DNA from: ZC4RG19 sp036279475
Lineage (GTDB): Bacteria; Actinomycetota; Acidimicrobiia; Acidimicrobiales; VFJN01
NCBI GenBank assembly: GCA_036279475.1
Contig: DASUJB010000126.1
Span: forward strand, 1-13,872
Reading direction: 5' to 3'
Length of the DNA: 13,872 bases
The notes beneath the pieces are model-generated. The model did no database searches. It was not told where the DNA came from and was given only the letters and a program-made list of their open reading frames with translations. A program made the translations under genes and the position numbers. Numbering within the stretch: position 1 is the first letter of the stretch; each line of letters starts with the position of its first letter. This document shows, piece after piece, positions 7,372 to 13,872 of this stretch.

Positions 7372-9560
7372 TGGCCCGCGTCGTCGTCACGGGCGGGGCC
7401 GGGTTCCTGGGCTCCCACCTGTGCGAGGCGCTCCTCGATCGGGGCGACCAGGTGGTGGCCATCGACAACCTGCTCACGGGCAACGTGGCCAACATCGAGC
7501 ACATGTTCGGCCGGCCCGGGTTCACCTTCGTCGACCACGACGTCAGCCAGTACGTGTGGGTCCCGGGGCCCGTCGACCAGGTGCTGCACTTCGCCAGCCC
7601 GGCGTCGCCCGTCGACTACCTCGAGATGCCCATCCAGACGCTCAAGGTCGGGAGCCTCGGCACGCACAACGGGCTGGGGCTGGCCAAGGCCAAGGGTGCC
7701 CGGTTCCTGCTGGCGTCGACCAGCGAGGTGTACGGCGACCCCCAGGTGCACCCCCAGCCGGAGTCGTACTGGGGCCACGTGAACCCCGTCGGCCCCCGGG
7801 GGGTGTACGACGAGGCCAAGCGCTTCGCCGAGGCGATGACGATGGCGTACCACCGGTACCACGGGCTCGAGGTGCGCCTGCTGCGGATCTTCAACTCGAT
7901 CCTCGCCGACGAGCAGGTGCTCTACGACGACGGGACCGGGCTGCGGCGGGAGCCGGTCGCCGACCTGGCGGCCCGCCTGGCGCGAGGGGGCCGGGTCGAT
8001 GGTTGCCGCGTGCCGGCCTTCGGCCCCGGCGGGGCGATCGAGCCCACCGAGGCGTCGGCGCTCGTCGGCCACCGGCCGGGTGGGCCTTGCTTCGAGGTCC
8101 GCACCGGGTACGGCCGGTCGGTCAGGGTCACCGGCGACCACTCGCTGTTCGTCCTGGGGGCGGACGGCGCTCCCGTGGCCCGCACGGTGGCCAGCCTGGC
8201 CGTGGGGGAGCGGGTGGCGATCGCCGGCCGCCTCCCCGCCGCCGAGCGCGACCGGGCCCGGCTGTCCCTCGCCGAGGCGTGGGCGGGCGGGGCCGGGCCC
8301 GACCACGAGGTCGAGGTCCGGTGGCCGGGCCTGGGGGCGGCCGTCGACCTGGCCGAGCTGAGGCGCCGTGGCCTCGCCCCGGCCGAGGGCGCCGTGGCCC
8401 GACACCGCCACCCGGGCGGTCCCTCGCCCTGGCTGCCGGCGTCCCCGGAGCTCACCGACGAGCTGCTGTGGTTCGTGGGGCTGGGGATGGCCGCCGGTCG
8501 CTGGCGCGGGGCGGCGGCCGGGCCCGCCTTCGCCGTGCACGGCCATCGGTCGGTCGTGCGGCGGGCGGCCAAGGTGGTGGAGCGCGACCTGGGCGGGCGA
8601 CCCACGCTGGTGGGCGACCCCGCCGGCGACGGCGCCGAGCTGGTGGTGGAGGACCGGCTCCTCGGAGCCCTGCTGGGCCACGTCGGCCTGGGCCCGGGCC
8701 CGAAGGCGGTCCCGGGCTGGGTCCTCGGCCTGCCCCTCGCCCGGCTCAAGTGGTTCGTCGAGGGCTACCGGCAAGGCGTCGGCCCTCCCGAGGGTCTCAC
8801 CGTCGACGGGCACGACCTCCCCGTCGCCGGCGACGCCCTCAAGGACGACATGGTCGTCGTCCTGGCCCGCTTCGGGCTCGTGGCCGACGTCACCCGCCCG
8901 GGGTCAGCGCCCCCCGGGCCCGGGGACCCCGGGTCCCGGTGGTGCCTGCGGCTCCCCGAGGTGCAGCCGTGGAGCCCGCTGGAGTGGGACCACGGCGTGG
9001 AGCAGCGCCTGGCGGCGCCACGGACGGGCGACCTGGTGTGGGCCCCGGTCGAGGCCGTCACCGAGGTGGCGCCGACCGCCCGCGTGTACGACTTCTGCGT
9101 GCCGGGCCGGGAGAACTTCTGGGCGGGGACGGGCGTGCTCGCCCACAACACCTACGGCCCCCGCATGCGGGCCGCCGACGGCCGGGTGGTGTCCAACTTC
9201 CTGGTCCGGGCGCTCGAGGGCAAGCCGCTCACCGTCTACGGCGACGGCTCCCAGACGCGGTCCTTCTGCTACGTCGACGACGAGGTCGAGGGCATCCTCG
9301 CGGTGCTGGACGGCGACGTCGTCGGCCCGGTGAACGTGGGCAACCCGGACGAGCTGACGGTGCGCGGCCTGGCCGAGCTGGTCCTCGAGGTCACCGGCTC
9401 GACCTCCCCCCTCGTCCACGAGCCGCTGCCCGTCGACGACCCCGCCCAGCGGCAGCCCGACATCACCCTGGCCCGGACGCTGCTGGGCTGGCAGCCGCGG
9501 GTCGACCTGCGCACCGGCCTGGAGCGCACCGCCGAGTGGTTCCGCCGGGAGCTGCCCTGA
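7371..9560 (+). CDS. UDP-glucuronate decarboxylase (UDP-xylose synthase) precursor containing an intein
   Basis: Decarboxylates UDP-glucuronate to UDP-xylose with bound NAD+; an extended SDR. The 729-residue precursor is far longer than the family norm of about 310-320. The N-extein (1-175) has TGGAGFLGSH (7-16), DNLLTGN (32-38), HFASPASPVDY (73-83), STSEVYGDP (116-124, catalytic Glu119) and YDEAKRFAEA (146-155, Tyr146/Lys150), ending RIFN. The C-extein (594-729) begins TYGPRMRAADGRVVSNF and has YGDGSQTRSFCYVDD. Joining them gives RIFN-TYGPRM and 311 residues, an ordinary enzyme. The insert falls between the catalytic Tyr/Lys and the substrate-binding domain, so the unspliced protein should be inactive. 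There is no good ribosome-binding site; the ATG overlaps the ugd stop. It converges on fcl with 9 bases between stops. Confidence 0.93.
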   Translation: MARVVVTGGAGFLGSHLCEALLDRGDQVVAIDNLLTGNVANIEHMFGRPGFTFVDHDVSQYVWVPGPVDQVLHFASPASPVDYLEMPIQTLKVGSLGTHNGLGLAKAKGARFLLASTSEVYGDPQVHPQPESYWGHVNPVGPRGVYDEAKRFAEAMTMAYHRYHGLEVRLLRIFNSILADEQVLYDDGTGLRREPVADLAARLARGGRVDGCRVPAFGPGGAIEPTEASALVGHRPGGPCFEVRTGYGRSVRVTGDHSLFVLGADGAPVARTVASLAVGERVAIAGRLPAAERDRARLSLAEAWAGGAGPDHEVEVRWPGLGAAVDLAELRRRGLAPAEGAVARHRHPGGPSPWLPASPELTDELLWFVGLGMAAGRWRGAAAGPAFAVHGHRSVVRRAAKVVERDLGGRPTLVGDPAGDGAELVVEDRLLGALLGHVGLGPGPKAVPGWVLGLPLARLKWFVEGYRQGVGPPEGLTVDGHDLPVAGDALKDDMVVVLARFGLVADVTRPGSAPPGPGDPGSRWCLRLPEVQPWSPLEWDHGVEQRLAAPRTGDLVWAPVEAVTEVAPTARVYDFCVPGRENFWAGTGVLAHNTYGPRMRAADGRVVSNFLVRALEGKPLTVYGDGSQTRSFCYVDDEVEGILAVLDGDVVGPVNVGNPDELTVRGLAELVLEVTGSTSPLVHEPLPVDDPAQRQPDITLARTLLGWQPRVDLRTGLERTAEWFRRELP
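7896..9149 (+). mobile_element. Intein (about 418 residues) inside UDP-xylose synthase
   Basis: Self-splicing protein element, in frame, inserted between Asn175 and Thr594 of the precursor. Intein numbering follows. Block A is SILADEQVLYDDG (1-13), with Ser1 as first nucleophile. Block B is GRSVRVTGDHSLFV (73-86), with Thr79 and His82. Block F is RVYDFCVPGRENFWAG (396-411). Block G is GVLAHN (413-418), ending His417-Asn418, followed by Thr as +1 nucleophile. These are the splicing motifs of a class 1 intein in the right order and spacing, with a homing-endonuclease-like middle. The usual His of block F HNF is Glu here. Composition is as GC-rich and Ala/Gly/Arg-rich as the host, which suggests long residence. 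Boundaries follow from the block motifs and from the uninterrupted host motif they restore. Confidence 0.93.
8460..8891 (+). other. Degenerate LAGLIDADG (DOD) homing endonuclease domain of the intein
   Basis: Intein residues 189-332. Block C is ELLWFVGLGMAAG (189-201), block D is KAVPGWVLGLP (270-280), block E is LKWFVEGYRQGVG (284-296), and the trailing helix is ALKDDMVVVLARFGLVADV (314-332). All resemble the ordered blocks of dodecapeptide endonucleases. In active members blocks C and E end in an acidic residue before Gly (GDG, DADG). Here the equivalents are AAG and GVG, so both metal-binding acids are missing. Family assignment rests on pattern and order, not on a search. Nicking or cutting activity is unlikely. 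Confidence 0.72.
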
Positions 9561-9569
9561 GCCGGGCGC

Positions 9570-10532
9570 TCAGTGGTCCCGGGCCAGGGCCTCGTCGCGG
9601 TGGGCCAGGTACCAGTCGACGGTCCGGCGCAGCCCCTCGGCGAAGGGGACGGTGGCCCGGAACCCGAAGGTGCGGGCCGCTCGGCCGGGGTCGACGCGCC
9701 GCCGGGGCTGCCCGTCGGGCTTGGAGGCGTCCCAGCGGACCTCCCCGCTGAACCCGGTGGCCTCGGCGATGAGCTTCACCAGGTCACGGATGGGGAGCTC
9801 CTCGTCGGTGCCCAGGTTGACGGGATCGGCGCCGTCGTAGCGCTCGGCCGCCAGCACGATGCCCTCGGCGGCGTCGTCGACGTAGAGGAACTCCCGCGAC
9901 GCCGAGCCGGTGCCCCACACCTCGATGTGGTCGTCGCCGGCCTCGGTGGCGTCGACGCACTTCTTGATGAGGGCGGGGATGACGTGGCTCACGGCGGGGT
10001 GGAACTTGTCACCCGGTCCATAGAGGTTGGTGGGCATCAGGTAGATGACGTCCTGGCCGTACTGGGCCCGGTTGGCCTGGGCCTGGACGAGCTGGGCCAG
10101 CTTGGCGATGCCGTAGGGGGCGTTCGTCTCCTCCGGGTAGCCCTGCCACAGCGACTCCTCGCTGAAGGGCACGGGCGTGTGCTTGGGGTAGGAGCAGATC
10201 GTGCCGGTGACCACGGTCTTGGGCGTGCCCGACAACCGGGCCTGCTCGATGACGTAGGTGCCCATCAGCAGGTTGTCGAGGTACAGCGACGCCGGCTTGG
10301 CCATGTTGGCGCCGATGCCCCCCACCCGGGCGGCCAGGTGGACGACCAGGTCGGGACGGGTGTCGGCGAACAGGCGGGCGACGTCGTCGGGGCGACGCAG
10401 GTCGTAGTCGGCGGAGCCGGGGGCGATGAGGCGGCCGACCCCCCGCCGGCGCAGCCGCTCGCACACGGCCCGGCCGAGGAACCCACGGCCACCTGTCACG
10501 ACCACGGTGCGATCGGGCCAGGAGTCGGGCAT
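9570..10532 (-). CDS. fcl: GDP-L-fucose synthase (GDP-4-keto-6-deoxymannose epimerase/reductase)
   Basis: Epimerises C3 and C5 and reduces C4 of GDP-4-keto-6-deoxy-D-mannose with NADPH to give GDP-L-fucose. The 320 residues match the family. Motifs are VVTGGRGFLG (11-20), AARVGGIGANMAKP (67-80; the VGGI.AN signature), TGTICSYPKHTPVPFSEES (109-127; Cys113 at the catalytic Cys position), ETNAPYGIAK (135-144; Tyr140/Lys144), PTNLYGPGDKFHP (167-179; His178 near the catalytic His), and SREFLYVDD (212-220). VGGI.AN with CSYPK is specific to this family within the SDRs. Its usual partner gmd, which makes the substrate, is not in the window. The gene stands alone between two plus-strand units, and its start may be leaderless. 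Confidence 0.93.
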   Translation of the reverse strand: MPDSWPDRTVVVTGGRGFLGRAVCERLRRRGVGRLIAPGSADYDLRRPDDVARLFADTRPDLVVHLAARVGGIGANMAKPASLYLDNLLMGTYVIEQARLSGTPKTVVTGTICSYPKHTPVPFSEESLWQGYPEETNAPYGIAKLAQLVQAQANRAQYGQDVIYLMPTNLYGPGDKFHPAVSHVIPALIKKCVDATEAGDDHIEVWGTGSASREFLYVDDAAEGIVLAAERYDGADPVNLGTDEELPIRDLVKLIAEATGFSGEVRWDASKPDGQPRRRVDPGRAARTFGFRATVPFAEGLRRTVDWYLAHRDEALARDH

Positions 10533-10538
10533 GCCCAG

Positions 10539-10544
10539 AGCGTA
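10539..10544 (-). promoter_or_regulatory. Candidate -10 box for a leaderless fcl transcript
   Basis: On the minus strand TACGCT (TANNNT form) ends 7 bases before the ATG at 10532, which would place transcription start at or next to the A of ATG. No purine-rich ribosome-binding site lies between. That geometry is common for leaderless actinobacterial genes. One six-base match is weak evidence. Confidence 0.35.
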
Positions 10545-10620
10545 CTGGTGGCCCGCCGCGGGCCGTGGGTGGACGGTGAGGTACGGAGAGCGGTCGATGT
10601 CACCCCTGGCAGCTACCGGT

Positions 10621-10627
10621 GGGAGGA
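10621..10627 (+). promoter_or_regulatory. Ribosome-binding site deciding the first glycosyltransferase start
   Basis: GGGAGGA lies 9 bases before the ATG at 10637. It supports that start; an in-frame upstream GTG at 10619 sits ahead of this site. The 104-base gap back to fcl (10533-10636) must hold this operon's promoter, but I see no convincing box. Confidence 0.6.
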
Positions 10628-10636
10628 TGCCCGGCC

Positions 10637-11734
10637 ATGCGCGCCGCCGTGGTGTTGGAGCAGTGCTGGCACGGCGTGCCCGGGGGGACGGCGGGCGCCA
10701 GCATCGACCAGGTGGCGGCGGTGACGGCCACCGGCGAGGTCGACGTCGTCGGCGTGGCCGCCCGCCACCGCCGGCCCGCCCCGGCCGAGTGGCGCCCTCC
10801 GGTCCCGGTGCGGCACCTGGCCCTTCCCCGCCTGGCGCTGTACCGCACGTGGCACCACCTCCGCCGCCCGCCGGTCGAGCGGGCCACCGGGCCCGTCGAC
10901 GTGGTCCACGCCACGGGCTACGCCATCCCGCCCCGCACCGCCCCCCTGGTGGCCACCATGCACGACCTGGCCTGGCGACGCGACCCCACGATGTTCACCC
11001 GCAACGGCGTCCGCTTCTTCGAGGCCGGCCTGCGCTGCGCCCGGGACGACGCCGACCTCGTGCTGGTGCCGTCGAAGGCGACCCTGGAGGACTGCGCGGC
11101 GGCGGGCATCGACCGCGACCGCCTGCGCCACGTGCCGTGGGGCATGAGGGTCCTCGACGTCCCCGCCTCCCAGGTGGAGGCGGTCCGCCGGCGGTACCGG
11201 ATCCCCGGGCGGTACGTGCTGTCGGTCGGCACGCTGGAGCCCCGCAAGAACCAGCGCCGGCTGATCGAGGCGTTCGCCCGCCTGCCCCACCGCGACCTCA
11301 CCCTGGTGGTGGTGGGCCCCCAGGGCTGGGGTGACGCGCCCACGGCCGCGGTTGCCGCTCTGGGGGACCGCCTGCGCTTCACCGGCTTCGTCCCCCGCTC
11401 CCGGCTCGGGCCCCTCTACGGTGGGGCGTCGGTGCTGTGCTACCCGAGCTTGTGGGAGGGCTACGGCCTGCCGGTGGCCGAGGCGATGGGGGCGGGCACC
11501 CCGGTGGTGACGGCGGCGGGCACCGCCACCGAGGAGCTGGTGGCGGGGGGCGCGGGCCTGGCGGTCGACCCCCGCGACGTCGACGCCATCGCCGCCGCGC
11601 TGGCCTCCGTCCTCGACGACGAGGACCTGGCCGACCGGTTGCGGGCTGCCGGTCGGGCGCGTGCCGCGGCCACCACGTGGTCGGCCACGGGCCGGGCCAC
11701 GGTGGCCGCCTACCGTGAGGCCCAGGGCCGGTGA
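10637..11734 (+). CDS. Glycosyltransferase, GT4 type (GT-B fold)
   Basis: Retaining glycosyltransferase expected to move a sugar from a nucleotide donor to a glycan or lipid acceptor on the cytoplasmic face. It has 365 residues. The N-terminal domain has the loop HGVPGGTAGASI (12-23) and HDLAWRRDP (109-117). The C-terminal donor domain has SVGTLEPRKNQRRLIEAF (196-213) and the EX7E motif in LWEGYGLPVAEAMGAGTPVV (Glu274, Glu282), typical of GT4. No signal peptide or membrane helix is evident. The stop overlaps the next start (GTGA), so it heads a coupled run of three transferases. Donor and acceptor cannot be read from the sequence. Rhamnose, fucose, xylose or mannose are all possible given the neighbours. 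Confidence 0.88.
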   Translation: MRAAVVLEQCWHGVPGGTAGASIDQVAAVTATGEVDVVGVAARHRRPAPAEWRPPVPVRHLALPRLALYRTWHHLRRPPVERATGPVDVVHATGYAIPPRTAPLVATMHDLAWRRDPTMFTRNGVRFFEAGLRCARDDADLVLVPSKATLEDCAAAGIDRDRLRHVPWGMRVLDVPASQVEAVRRRYRIPGRYVLSVGTLEPRKNQRRLIEAFARLPHRDLTLVVVGPQGWGDAPTAAVAALGDRLRFTGFVPRSRLGPLYGGASVLCYPSLWEGYGLPVAEAMGAGTPVVTAAGTATEELVAGGAGLAVDPRDVDAIAAALASVLDDEDLADRLRAAGRARAAATTWSATGRATVAAYREAQGR

Positions 11735-13071
11735 GGGTGGGCTGCAACCTGCTGTGGCTCGTCCCGGGCGACGTGGGCGGCTCGGAGATCGCCACCGTGG
11801 CGATGCTCCGGGAGCTGGCGGCCTCGCCCCCCGGGGACGTGGACCTGACCCTGTTCGCCCTGGACCCCTTCGCCACCCAGTACCCCGACCTGGTGGCGGC
11901 GTTCCCCACCCGGACGGTCCGGCTGTCGGGCCGGGTGCGGGGGCTGCGGGTGGCGGTCGAGAACTCGTGGCTGGCACGGCAGGAGCGAGAGGTGGACCTG
12001 GTGCACCACATGGGTGGCACCCTCCCGATGGTGCAGGGCGCGCCGGGGGTCGTGACCGTCCACGACCTCCAGCCGTTCGACATGCCGGAGAACTTCACGG
12101 CCACGAAGCGCGCCTACCTCCAGTGGTCCATCCCCCGATCGGTGCGCCGCGCCGTCGGCGTGCTCACGCCCAGCGAGTTCGTGCGGCAGGGCCTGATCGA
12201 CCGGTTCGACGTCCCCCCCGAGCGGGTGCGGGCCGCGCCGTGGGGGTTCGACCCTCCCACCACGCGGAGGAGCGTGGCCCAGGTCCAGGCCCGCTACGGG
12301 CTGCCGCGGCGCTGGCTCGCCTACCCGGCGTTCACGTGGGCCCACAAGAACCACGCCCTGCTCCTGCGGGCCTTCGCCGCGGTGGCCTCCCGGGAGCACG
12401 ACGTCATGCTGGTGCTGACGGGGGGCGAGGGCGCGGCCGAGGGCTTCGTGCGGGAGCAGGTGGAGGCCATGGGCCTCCGGGGCCGGGTGCGCCGGACGGG
12501 GCTGATACCCCGGAACGACGTGCTCGCCATCGTCCGGGGGGCGGTGGCCATGGTCTTCCCGTCCCGCTACGAGGGGTTCGGCCTGCCGCTGCTCGAGTCC
12601 ATGAGCCTGGGCACGCCGGTGCTCGCCTCCCACGCCGGGGCGCTGCCCGAGGTGGCGGGGGACGCCGCCACCCTCCTCTCCCCCGACGACCCGAGGGCGT
12701 GGGAGGACGCCATGACCCGTGTCCTCCACGACGGCGACGAGCGCGCCCGGCTCGCCGCTGCCGGCCGGGCCCGGGTCGCCCGGTTCACCTGGGGGCGCAC
12801 GGTGGCCGGGGTGCTCGACGCCTACCGCGCCGCGGCGTCCGGGTCAGAGGTGCCCGGTCCCGGGGCGGCACCGGGGTCGGAGGTGCCCGTCCCGCCTGAG
12901 GTGCCCGGGTCGGAGGTGCCCTCCCCGCCCGAGGTTCCCGGGTCGGAGGTGCCCGTCCCGCCCGAGGTGCCGCCGAGCCCGTCGCCGCTCGGGACCGCAC
13001 CGGTGCCGGGCCCCGCCGACGTCGCCGCCCCCCCGCCCCTGCCCGCGCCCGACGAGGAGGCCGCGCCGTGA
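11731..13071 (+). CDS. Glycosyltransferase, GT4 type, with a Pro-rich repeat tail
   Basis: A second retaining GT-B transferase, 446 residues from a GTG that overlaps the previous stop (GTGA). The transferase core occupies about 1-366. It shows GDVGGSEIA (13-21), VTVHDLQPFDMPENF (108-122), TPSEFVRQGLIDRF (146-159), FTWAHKNHALLLRAFA (201-216) and the EX7E motif in SRYEGFGLPLLESMSLGTPV (Glu281, Glu289). From residue 371 the protein leaves the fold and becomes about 75 residues of Pro/Gly/Glu/Val/Ser, including four 11-residue repeats, ending acidic (DEEAAP). The tail is likely disordered and is not part of the family. Its stop overlaps the next GTG start (GTGA). Donor and acceptor unknown. Confidence 0.87.
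   Translation: MRVGCNLLWLVPGDVGGSEIATVAMLRELAASPPGDVDLTLFALDPFATQYPDLVAAFPTRTVRLSGRVRGLRVAVENSWLARQEREVDLVHHMGGTLPMVQGAPGVVTVHDLQPFDMPENFTATKRAYLQWSIPRSVRRAVGVLTPSEFVRQGLIDRFDVPPERVRAAPWGFDPPTTRRSVAQVQARYGLPRRWLAYPAFTWAHKNHALLLRAFAAVASREHDVMLVLTGGEGAAEGFVREQVEAMGLRGRVRRTGLIPRNDVLAIVRGAVAMVFPSRYEGFGLPLLESMSLGTPVLASHAGALPEVAGDAATLLSPDDPRAWEDAMTRVLHDGDERARLAAAGRARVARFTWGRTVAGVLDAYRAAASGSEVPGPGAAPGSEVPVPPEVPGSEVPSPPEVPGSEVPVPPEVPPSPSPLGTAPVPGPADVAAPPPLPAPDEEAAP
12841..12972 (+). repeat. Four tandem 33-base units coding GSEVP repeats
   Basis: Units run 12841-12873, 12874-12906, 12907-12939 and 12940-12972. They encode GSEVPGPGAAP, GSEVPVPPEVP, GSEVPSPPEVP and GSEVPVPPEVP. The last three are near-identical in DNA, the first has diverged. 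Unit length is a multiple of three, so copy changes keep the frame. They lie at the C-terminal end of the second glycosyltransferase. Further Pro-rich sequence without clear periodicity follows to the stop. Confidence 0.9.
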
Positions 13072-13872
13072 GGCTGCTCGTCCTCTGCCCCCACTTCGCG
13101 CCGGACACGGCGCCCACCGGCGAGGTCATGACCAGCATCGCCGCCGAGCTGGCCGCCCGCGGCCACGAGCTGCACGTGGTCACCTCCCTTCCCTGGTACC
13201 GCCAGCACCGCATCGAGCCCGGCTGGGAGGGCAGCATCGTGCGCCACGAGGACCGGCCGTGGGGCCGGGTCACCCGTGTGCACCCGTTCCCCACCGACAA
13301 GGGGAGCATCCCGGCCCGGGCCGTGGGGTTCGCCGGGTTCACCGCGCTGTCCAGCGCCATGGGCGTGGCCGGGCGCCGCGCTGACCGCCCCGACGCCGTG
13401 CTGGCCATGTCGCCGCCGCTCACCCTGGGCGGGGCCGGCTGGCTGGCCGCCCGGCGCTGGGACGTGCCGTTCGTCTTCAACGTCCAGGACGTGTTCCCCG
13501 ACGTGGCCGTCGAGGTGGGCGCCATCACCAACCCCCAGGTGGTGCGCCTGGCGTCGTGGCTCGAGCGGTGGAGCTACCGCCGTGCCGACGCCGTGACCGT
13601 GCTGTCCGAGGACCTCAAGGGCAACCTCGTCGCCAAGATCCGGGGCACGGTGCCCGACGCCGACGACCGCATCCGCGTCATCCCCAACTTCGTCGACACC
13701 GCCCGCATCACGCCGCGGCCTCCCGAGGAGGGCACCTACCGGCACGAGCACGGCCTGGAGGGCAGGCGCGTCGTCATGTACGCCGGCAACGTCGGGTGGT
13801 CGCAGGCCCTCGACCTGGTGCTGGCGGCCGCCCGCACCGTGGGGGACCGACCCGACGCCACCGACGTGCGCT
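13068..13872 (+). CDS. Glycosyltransferase, GT4 type, WcaI/WbuB-like (3' end outside window)
   Basis: The third transferase begins at a GTG overlapping the previous stop (GTGA) and stays open for 268 codons to the right edge, so its C-terminus is missing. The start reads (M)RLLVLCPHFAPDTAPTG, with a typical first strand and acceptor loop. It continues with ELAARGHELHVVTSLPWY, AMSPPLTLGG, and FNVQDVFPDVAVEVG, a stretch characteristic of WcaI/WbuB-like transferases of colanic acid and O-antigen clusters. Then come VIPNFVD and the start of the donor domain at VVMYAGNVGWSQALD. The EX7E motif would lie beyond the edge. WbuB relatives act on undecaprenyl-linked N-acetylhexosamine, but the sequence seen does not fix the substrate. 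Confidence 0.87.
   Translation, partial: MRLLVLCPHFAPDTAPTGEVMTSIAAELAARGHELHVVTSLPWYRQHRIEPGWEGSIVRHEDRPWGRVTRVHPFPTDKGSIPARAVGFAGFTALSSAMGVAGRRADRPDAVLAMSPPLTLGGAGWLAARRWDVPFVFNVQDVFPDVAVEVGAITNPQVVRLASWLERWSYRRADAVTVLSEDLKGNLVAKIRGTVPDADDRIRVIPNFVDTARITPRPPEEGTYRHEHGLEGRRVVMYAGNVGWSQALDLVLAAARTVGDRPDATDVR

Noticed and set aside
7896..9149. The insert read as a fused enzyme domain, or as the product of a frameshift or assembly error
   Set aside because: The frame is continuous with no stop, both ends carry ordered intein blocks, and removing the insert restores an exact family motif. A fusion domain would not sit inside RIFN-TYGPRM.
10614..10620. TACCGGT before the first glycosyltransferase as a -10 box
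   Set aside because: It does not fit TANNNT in register, is too close to the ribosome-binding site, and has no -35 partner.
9573..10724. Plus-strand open frame of 383 codons opposite fcl
   Set aside because: Antisense shadow of fcl that runs into the next glycosyltransferase, with no domain and no ribosome-binding site.
1..13872. CRISPR array, tRNA, rRNA, transposase or phage genes
   Set aside because: I saw no spaced direct repeats, cloverleaf-like segments, transposase motifs or terminal inverted repeats. The only tandem repeat is the coding GSEVP array.

Overview
The window is about 13.9 kb of very GC-rich DNA, coding almost throughout, with frequent GTG starts and 1-4 base ATGA/GTGA/TGATG gene junctions. 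Codon and gene style point to a high-GC actinobacterium. An Acidimicrobiia-type lineage would fit, but that placement is an inference; no rRNA or tRNA gene is present to settle it. I see no tRNA, rRNA, CRISPR array, insertion sequence or phage gene. No gene-free stretch exceeds 300 bases; the longest is the 229-base divergent gap at 5874-6102.

Layout. (1) 3-794 (+): the 3' end of an acyl-CoA dehydrogenase gene, lipid catabolism, unrelated to what follows. (2) 868-2702 (+): rfbB and rfbD, two of the four dTDP-L-rhamnose genes. (3) 5873-2709 (-): dprE2, ubiA and dprE1, a compact cassette for decaprenyl-phosphoryl-arabinose, the lipid donor of D-arabinofuranose. (4) 6103-9560 (+): ugd, then a UDP-glucuronate decarboxylase (UDP-xylose synthase) gene split by an in-frame intein. 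(5) 10532-9570 (-): fcl, a GDP-L-fucose synthase. (6) 10637-13872 (+): three GT4-type glycosyltransferases in a translationally coupled run, the last cut by the window edge.

Together this is a cell-envelope or exopolysaccharide precursor island. It supplies or helps supply rhamnose, arabinofuranose, glucuronate, xylose and fucose, beside the transferases that probably use some of them. Missing from the window are rfbA, rfbC, gmd, a polymerase or flippase, and any arabinosyltransferase.

The most notable observation is the intein, about 418 residues long, in the UDP-xylose synthase (nucleotides 7896-9149). It begins with Ser, ends in His-Asn and is followed by Thr. Its removal restores an uninterrupted RIFN-TYGPRM motif and a 311-residue enzyme of normal length. 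Its LAGLIDADG endonuclease blocks are still recognisable but have lost their acidic residues, so it is probably a splicing-competent relic that can no longer home. A second notable point is that the DprE1-like protein has Thr where Mycobacterium tuberculosis DprE1 has Cys387, the residue attacked by benzothiazinone drugs.
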